This document shows, one piece after another, positions 2,568-5,883 of a stretch of 5,883 nt of DNA. The notes beneath the pieces are model-generated. The model worked only from the letters and a program-made list of their open reading frames with translations, did no database searches and was not told where the DNA came from. The DNA is taken from assembly GCA_027451565.1 (NCBI GenBank), contig DAIDJC010000202.1:1-5883 (forward strand), read 5' to 3'. How positions within the stretch are numbered: position 1 is the stretch's first letter; each line of letters opens with the position of its first letter. The position numbers and the translations under genes were made by a program. The DNA is from Limisphaerales bacterium. Its GTDB lineage: Bacteria; Verrucomicrobiota; Verrucomicrobiia; Limisphaerales; UBA11358.

Positions 2568-3152
2568 TAATCTGTCAGGTTAAGTTGATGAACCCTCCCT
2601 TGCGGGAGGAACTCGAAGAAAAGTTATTCAAGTCGCCGAATAGAATTTCCGGCTGCGCGACACCTTTCCGCATCAGCTACTTATCAGTGGAACAAAGCCG
2701 GACACTCCACCCAAATTGTGCATCGCGCCTCGTAGCGGAGATTGGGCCTTCAAGCACGTTTTCGAACAGATATTTGACCATCACATGGCAGCCCTGCCGC
2801 AACTTTTCGAGGAAAGCTTCGCAGGTTTGACTGGCGCCCGATTGCCAAGCCCACTCATTCAGGAGAAGTTATCAGCCGTGAACTGCAAAACCGTGAATTG
2901 CAAATTCATCTGGCCCCCGAAAAACAGCTTTGGCCCGCCGCTCTTGGAGATGAAACGGCTAAAAGCCTGTCTGAAAATTCGGAAGGACGCTGTTTTCGTG
3001 CCCAGCCGGTCTGCCATTGCTGATCCCCGGCCACCAACCCGCGTGAGGGATGCGCCGACGGCTCCGCCTCGTCCAAGGCCAAAATTACCAGTCGCAGCAC
3101 CCTTCCCCATTTTCAGACAGGCAATAAGCGTTGGCTTGGTCGAATGGCAGAC
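2568..3152. other. About 585 bases without a supported gene
   Basis: This lies between the oxidoreductase stop and the candidate ncRNA. Both strands contain open frames, but they are short or overlap each other, lack convincing starts and match no family I know. A perfect hairpin CCTCCC/GGGAGG (2594-2609) has a GCAA tetraloop on the minus strand, and a 15-base near-tandem repeat lies at 2876-2905. No terminator is evident directly after the oxidoreductase gene. It may be the 3' untranslated region, remains of a decayed gene, or the 5' part of a larger structured RNA. Confidence 0.5.
2876..2905. repeat. Tandem 15-base direct repeat, 13 of 15 identical
   Basis: CCGTGAACTGCAAAA (2876-2890) is followed without a gap by CCGTGAATTGCAAAT (2891-2905). 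Only two copies are present, in noncoding sequence. It is probably a local duplication. Confidence 0.6.
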
Positions 3153-4139
3153 TCAGGCCAGCGCCACCATTCGGCCAGTGCGGGCAGATTCCAAAGCTGC
3201 ATCCATCACCCGCACTGCGGCATAGCCGGATTCTCCATCTGCCAAGGGAGTGGCTCGGGTTTTAATGGATTCCACGAAAGCCCGCAACTCTGCCAGAAGC
3301 GGCTCCTCCGGCGGCGTTTCGATCTGCGTGACCACCCCCTCCACTGCCTTGATTTCCAGCCCGTCTTTTACGTGCGTGTTGGCGTGGGTTTTGATCTTGT
3401 ATTGGGCCACATTGAAATCGCACACCGCACTAAGCCGGCTTCCGCAAAGAACCACTTCGCGAAATTTGCCCGGCGTGAAATAGTCATTGTCTATCGTCGC
3501 CCAGGTTTTGCCGTGGGGTGTTTCATATTCCAGGGAAACCAGCGAGACATCATCCATGCCGCGCTGCATGAAATCGTGATGGATGGCTTGAACGGTCCGT
3601 GGCATGGAGTCCAAAAGGTAATTGAAAAGGTCAGCAAAGTGAATTCCATCGGCAAACATCACACCGCTGTCATTGCGCGGGCGCTTGAACCCGCCAAAAC
3701 GACCCCGGAGGGTGTGGAGAGAGCCAAAATCGCCGCGTTGGATGGCCGCCTTGAGCCATTGTGTGGCGGGATCAAACCGGAGGATATGACCCACCTGCAG
3801 AATGCGGCGTTGTTTTGCTGCAAGATCAGCCAGTTGCCGGGACTCTTCAGGCTCCAAAGTCAAAGGTTTCTCCACAAAGACATCCTTTCCAGCGAGGAGA
3901 ATTTCGCGGCAAAGGGAAAAATGGTTTTGCGCCGGGGTGACCACCACCACGCCATCCACGCGGTTCAAAAAATCCTGATACCGCGTGCCCAACCGTTCTG
4001 AAGGCAAGCCCAGTTTGCGGGCAGGTTCGAGTTGGCGTTCCGTCATTTCCGCCACATAAAGTTCAATAGGAAGGTTGTTTAAATTGCGCAGATGGTTCAG
4101 TCCCCATCGGCCCAGGCCCAAAAGCAGAATACTGGTCAT
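3153..4139 (-). CDS. Gfo/Idh/MocA-family NAD(P)-dependent oxidoreductase
   Basis: The product is a 328-residue cytosolic protein of normal length for the family. The N-terminal Rossmann fold has the dinucleotide-binding turn GLGRWG at residues 8-13. The family motif EKP is at 90-92, where the lysine is the usual catalytic residue. VGHILRF follows at 116-122, and D164/H167 in ADGIHFAD are the likely substrate-side acid and histidine. The C-terminal part is the mixed alpha/beta domain that binds the substrate. The family oxidises or reduces sugars, inositols and related compounds; the substrate cannot be read from sequence. ATG at 4139 starts directly before the Rossmann strand, although no strong ribosome-binding site precedes it. 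The gene begins 36 bases after the mqnC stop, so the two are probably cotranscribed. A role in quinone synthesis is not established by that position. Confidence 0.93.
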   Translation of the reverse strand: MTSILLLGLGRWGLNHLRNLNNLPIELYVAEMTERQLEPARKLGLPSERLGTRYQDFLNRVDGVVVVTPAQNHFSLCREILLAGKDVFVEKPLTLEPEESRQLADLAAKQRRILQVGHILRFDPATQWLKAAIQRGDFGSLHTLRGRFGGFKRPRNDSGVMFADGIHFADLFNYLLDSMPRTVQAIHHDFMQRGMDDVSLVSLEYETPHGKTWATIDNDYFTPGKFREVVLCGSRLSAVCDFNVAQYKIKTHANTHVKDGLEIKAVEGVVTQIETPPEEPLLAELRAFVESIKTRATPLADGESGYAAVRVMDAALESARTGRMVALA

Positions 4140-4175
4140 GCCAAAATGTCGTGAAAAACAGCCGCAGAGGCAAGA

Positions 4176-5306
4176 TCAAGTGGAGTGTCCCGCCCTGGGG
4201 CTTTCCACCAACTGGTACCAATTATTCCTTTGGCGGGGTTCATAGCCCAGGTCGCTGATCAAGCGGTGCATGTCTTCCACGGTCATTCGGAAGGTGGTGC
4301 CGGCCTGCGAAACCACGTTTTCCTCGATCATGATGCTGCCCAGGTCGTTGGCGCCAAATTTCAAGGCGATCTGCCCGATTTCCAGTCCCTGGGTGACCCA
4401 TGAACTTTGAACATTGGTAAAATTATCCAGGTAGATGCGCGCCATGGCCTGCGTGCGTAAGTATTCATGCGCACCCACGGTCGGCGCTTTCAGGCGGGTA
4501 TGTTCCGCTTGAAATGTCCATGCAATAAAAGCCGTGAAATGGCCCTTGCCGTATGACAACGACCGATCCTGCTGCGCCCGCAATCTTTCCAGATGCTCAA
4601 TCCTGTCGGCCAAAGTTTCCACATGCCCAAACATCATCGTGGCGCTTGAATAAAGGCCCAACCGGTGGGCCGTGTCCATGACCTCGAGCCAGTCATTGCT
4701 CATGGCCTTGAGCGGGGAAATTCGCTGACGGACGCGGTCCACCAGAATTTCGCCGCCGCCGCCCGGAATCGAGCCCAAACCCGCCGCATGAAAATCCCCA
4801 ATGATTTTTTCAAGCGGTTCATTGAAAACCTCACGGAAATGAATGAACTCGCTGGGGCTGAACCCGTGAATGTTAAAATGCGGATACTTTTGTTTTACAT
4901 GAGAAAGCAGGTCCAGGTACCACTGCTTGGACAGCTTGGGATGATGTCCGCCCTGCATGAGCATCTGGGTGCCTCCCAGGGCGATGGTTTCCTCGATTTT
5001 TTCATCCATCTCCCGCAAGCTGATCACGTAGGCATCCGAATCTTTTTCAGTCCGGTAAAAAGCGCAGAATTTGCAATAAACATTGCAGACATTGGTGTAA
5101 TTGACATTGCGGTCCACAATGTAGGTGACGATGTTGTTGCCGCGCCCGTTGAAATCTGCAGCCTTGGCAATCTGCCTCCGGCGGTCGGCCAGGGCCCCAA
5201 GCTCTTCCAATGGCAAGGCATACAGTCGGGTCGCCTCCGCGGCATTGATGCGGTTCCCATCCCAAACTTTTTGCAACAAGGCATCCAATGAAACGTCGTA
5301 AATCAC
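4176..5306 (-). CDS. mqnC: Cyclic dehypoxanthinyl futalosine synthase (radical SAM), menaquinone pathway
   Basis: This 376-residue radical SAM enzyme cyclises dehypoxanthinyl futalosine, a step of the futalosine route to menaquinone, in the cytosol. The [4Fe-4S] motif C-x3-C-x2-C is at C74, C78 and C81 in NVCNVYCKFCAFYRT, the pattern of MqnC and its paralogue MqnE. MqnC-like blocks follow in order: QGGHHPKL (118-125), the IHGFSPSEF strand (146-154), IPGGGGEILVDRVRQRISP (180-198) and ATMMFGHVET (222-231). FTAFIAWTFQ is at 257-266. The length fits the family. The start is GTG at 5306: an in-frame TAA lies four codons upstream, and GAGG sits very close before the GTG. Other pathway genes (mqnA, mqnB, mqnD) are not in the window. 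MqnE is the main alternative, but the blocks above favour MqnC. Confidence 0.93.
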   Translation of the reverse strand: MIYDVSLDALLQKVWDGNRINAAEATRLYALPLEELGALADRRRQIAKAADFNGRGNNIVTYIVDRNVNYTNVCNVYCKFCAFYRTEKDSDAYVISLREMDEKIEETIALGGTQMLMQGGHHPKLSKQWYLDLLSHVKQKYPHFNIHGFSPSEFIHFREVFNEPLEKIIGDFHAAGLGSIPGGGGEILVDRVRQRISPLKAMSNDWLEVMDTAHRLGLYSSATMMFGHVETLADRIEHLERLRAQQDRSLSYGKGHFTAFIAWTFQAEHTRLKAPTVGAHEYLRTQAMARIYLDNFTNVQSSWVTQGLEIGQIALKFGANDLGSIMIEENVVSQAGTTFRMTVEDMHRLISDLGYEPRQRNNWYQLVESPRAGHST

Positions 5307-5504
5307 GCCCTCAGGTTAAACCAAAACCCGGCTTGAAACAATCCCTCCTTGCCAATCTTTCCCAGCATCTTGAACCCGCGTTTTGCGCAGCGGCGCGCCT
5401 TTTAGAAAACCCCAGCCCCCGGCAAAAATTCATCCCTGCAGAACCCACTGGGCAAGAGGTGTTTTCAACAACCAACCGATTGGACAAACCAGCAATTGGA
5501 GATT
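5307..5504. other. Intergenic gap between mqnC and the barrel gene
   Basis: These 198 bases separate the barrel protein stop from the mqnC start on the same strand. I see no clear terminator, only a GGCGCGCC palindrome with G/C-rich flanks near 5390-5400 and no following T-run. The promoter for mqnC should lie here, but no good match stands out. Confidence 0.4.
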
Positions 5505-5883
5505 CTAAAAACTGAAGTTGGCCGAGATCATGATTGAGTGGGATTGGATGCCGCTGATGCCCACATTAAAATTGGGGTAGGGGGGGTAGCTGAAATTCGG
5601 GCTGGTGGTTCCGAAATATTTGTATCCCACTCCGACCGAAAAGCTGGGATTTAATTGAAAACGCAGCCCTGCAAAAGCCTCCCAGGCAAACACCACGTCG
5701 TCAGCCTCACCGCTCACGGTGTTATTGAAAGAATCGGCCATGATGGCGGGATTCAGCACCGAATCGGATCCGCCCACTCCAAAACCCGCGTAGGGGGTCA
5801 CCCAGGAATTCCTCAGTGGGAGGCTGAAAGTGACATTGGCCATGAACGGGATGTTATAAAACTGGGCGTCGCTGAGAAAATAT
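5505..5883 (-). CDS. Outer-membrane beta-barrel protein, C-terminal part (5' end outside window)
   Basis: The frame is open to the right edge, giving 125 residues, so the gene starts outside the window; the internal ATG at 5843 is not the true start. Alternating polar and hydrophobic strands separated by loops are visible: WVTPYAGFGVGGSDS, VVFAWEAFAGLRFQLN and FSVGVGYKYFGTTS. The last strand is SIMISANFSF, ending in phenylalanine, the C-terminal signature read by the BAM assembly machinery. GFGVGG and AGLRFQLNPSFSVGVGYKYF resemble the small OmpA/OmpW-type or opacity-type barrels. It probably sits in the outer membrane as a structural or small-porin protein; the exact function is unknown. The 198-base gap to mqnC makes a shared operon possible but not certain. 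Confidence 0.85.
   Translation of the reverse strand, partial: YFLSDAQFYNIPFMANVTFSLPLRNSWVTPYAGFGVGGSDSVLNPAIMADSFNNTVSGEADDVVFAWEAFAGLRFQLNPSFSVGVGYKYFGTTSPNFSYPPYPNFNVGISGIQSHSIMISANFSF

Noticed and set aside
2677..2871. Minus-strand stop-to-stop frame with protein-like stretches (FLEKLRQGCHVMVKYLFENV)
   Set aside because: It has no start codon in a sensible place, lies between stops, and the opposite strand gives an equally protein-like reading. It may be a remnant but cannot be supported as a gene.
3144..4001. Plus-strand open frame of 285 codons
   Set aside because: It is antisense to the oxidoreductase gene, whose motifs are unmistakable; the plus-strand product has no recognisable domain.
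4665..5291. Plus-strand open frame of 208 codons
   Set aside because: It is antisense to mqnC, whose radical SAM motif and family blocks are clear.
5288..5515. Plus-strand frame of 75 codons diverging from mqnC
   Set aside because: It overlaps the mqnC start and the barrel stop, has no ribosome-binding site, and its product is low in structure and resembles no family.

Overview
All supported features are on the minus strand. The right part holds three protein genes read leftwards: the end of an outer-membrane beta-barrel protein (5505-5883), mqnC of the futalosine menaquinone pathway (4176-5306) and a Gfo/Idh/MocA-type oxidoreductase (3153-4139). An outer-membrane barrel next to mqnC suggests a diderm bacterium that makes menaquinone by the futalosine route. 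Verrucomicrobiota or a related phylum would fit, but that is inference; nothing here fixes the taxon.

From 3152 down to 1920 I see no convincing long gene. The stretch carries a structured candidate ncRNA (about 2261-2535) that ends in a strong minus-strand terminator. It also has a weak 63-codon ORF (1994-2185) and a second terminator-like hairpin (1920-1956) that stops one base short of the first tRNA.

The left third (1-1919) is a dense tRNA array, transcribed from 1919 towards 1. I could fold 16 tRNAs between 517 and 1919: Gly(GCC), Trp(CCA), Ala(TGC), an initiator-like Met(CAT), Tyr(GTA), Asp(GTC), Pro(TGG), Arg(TCT), Asn(GTT), Ser(CGA), Ile(GAT), Phe(GAA), Glu(TTC), Arg(GCG), Thr(CGT) and His(GTG). 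Most encode CCA and are separated by 0-10 A/T-rich bases. A more degenerate set follows at 1-516: a D-arm-less Met(CAT), an Ile-like (TAT) tRNA with an interrupted acceptor strand, two tRNA-like class II remnants and the 5' end of one more.

The striking feature is the tRNA elbow. All 16 tRNAs at 517-1919 carry G at position 55 in place of the near-universal T55 (pseudouridine), and most have an A-G step in the D-loop where G18-G19 is expected. Four also swap T54/A58 for A54/T58, and His, Glu and Ala have C33 in place of T33. Yet charging signals look preserved: G3-T70 in Ala, G-1 and C73 in His, long variable arms in Ser and Tyr, G73 in Asn, Asp and Trp, and a mismatched 1-72 pair in the initiator-like Met. 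This looks like a near-complete, parallel tRNA set with a rebuilt elbow. Its members may be charged but used differently from normal elongator tRNAs, for example in non-ribosomal aminoacyl transfer, as decoys, or with a specialised translation apparatus. That use is inference; the base pattern is read directly from the sequence.
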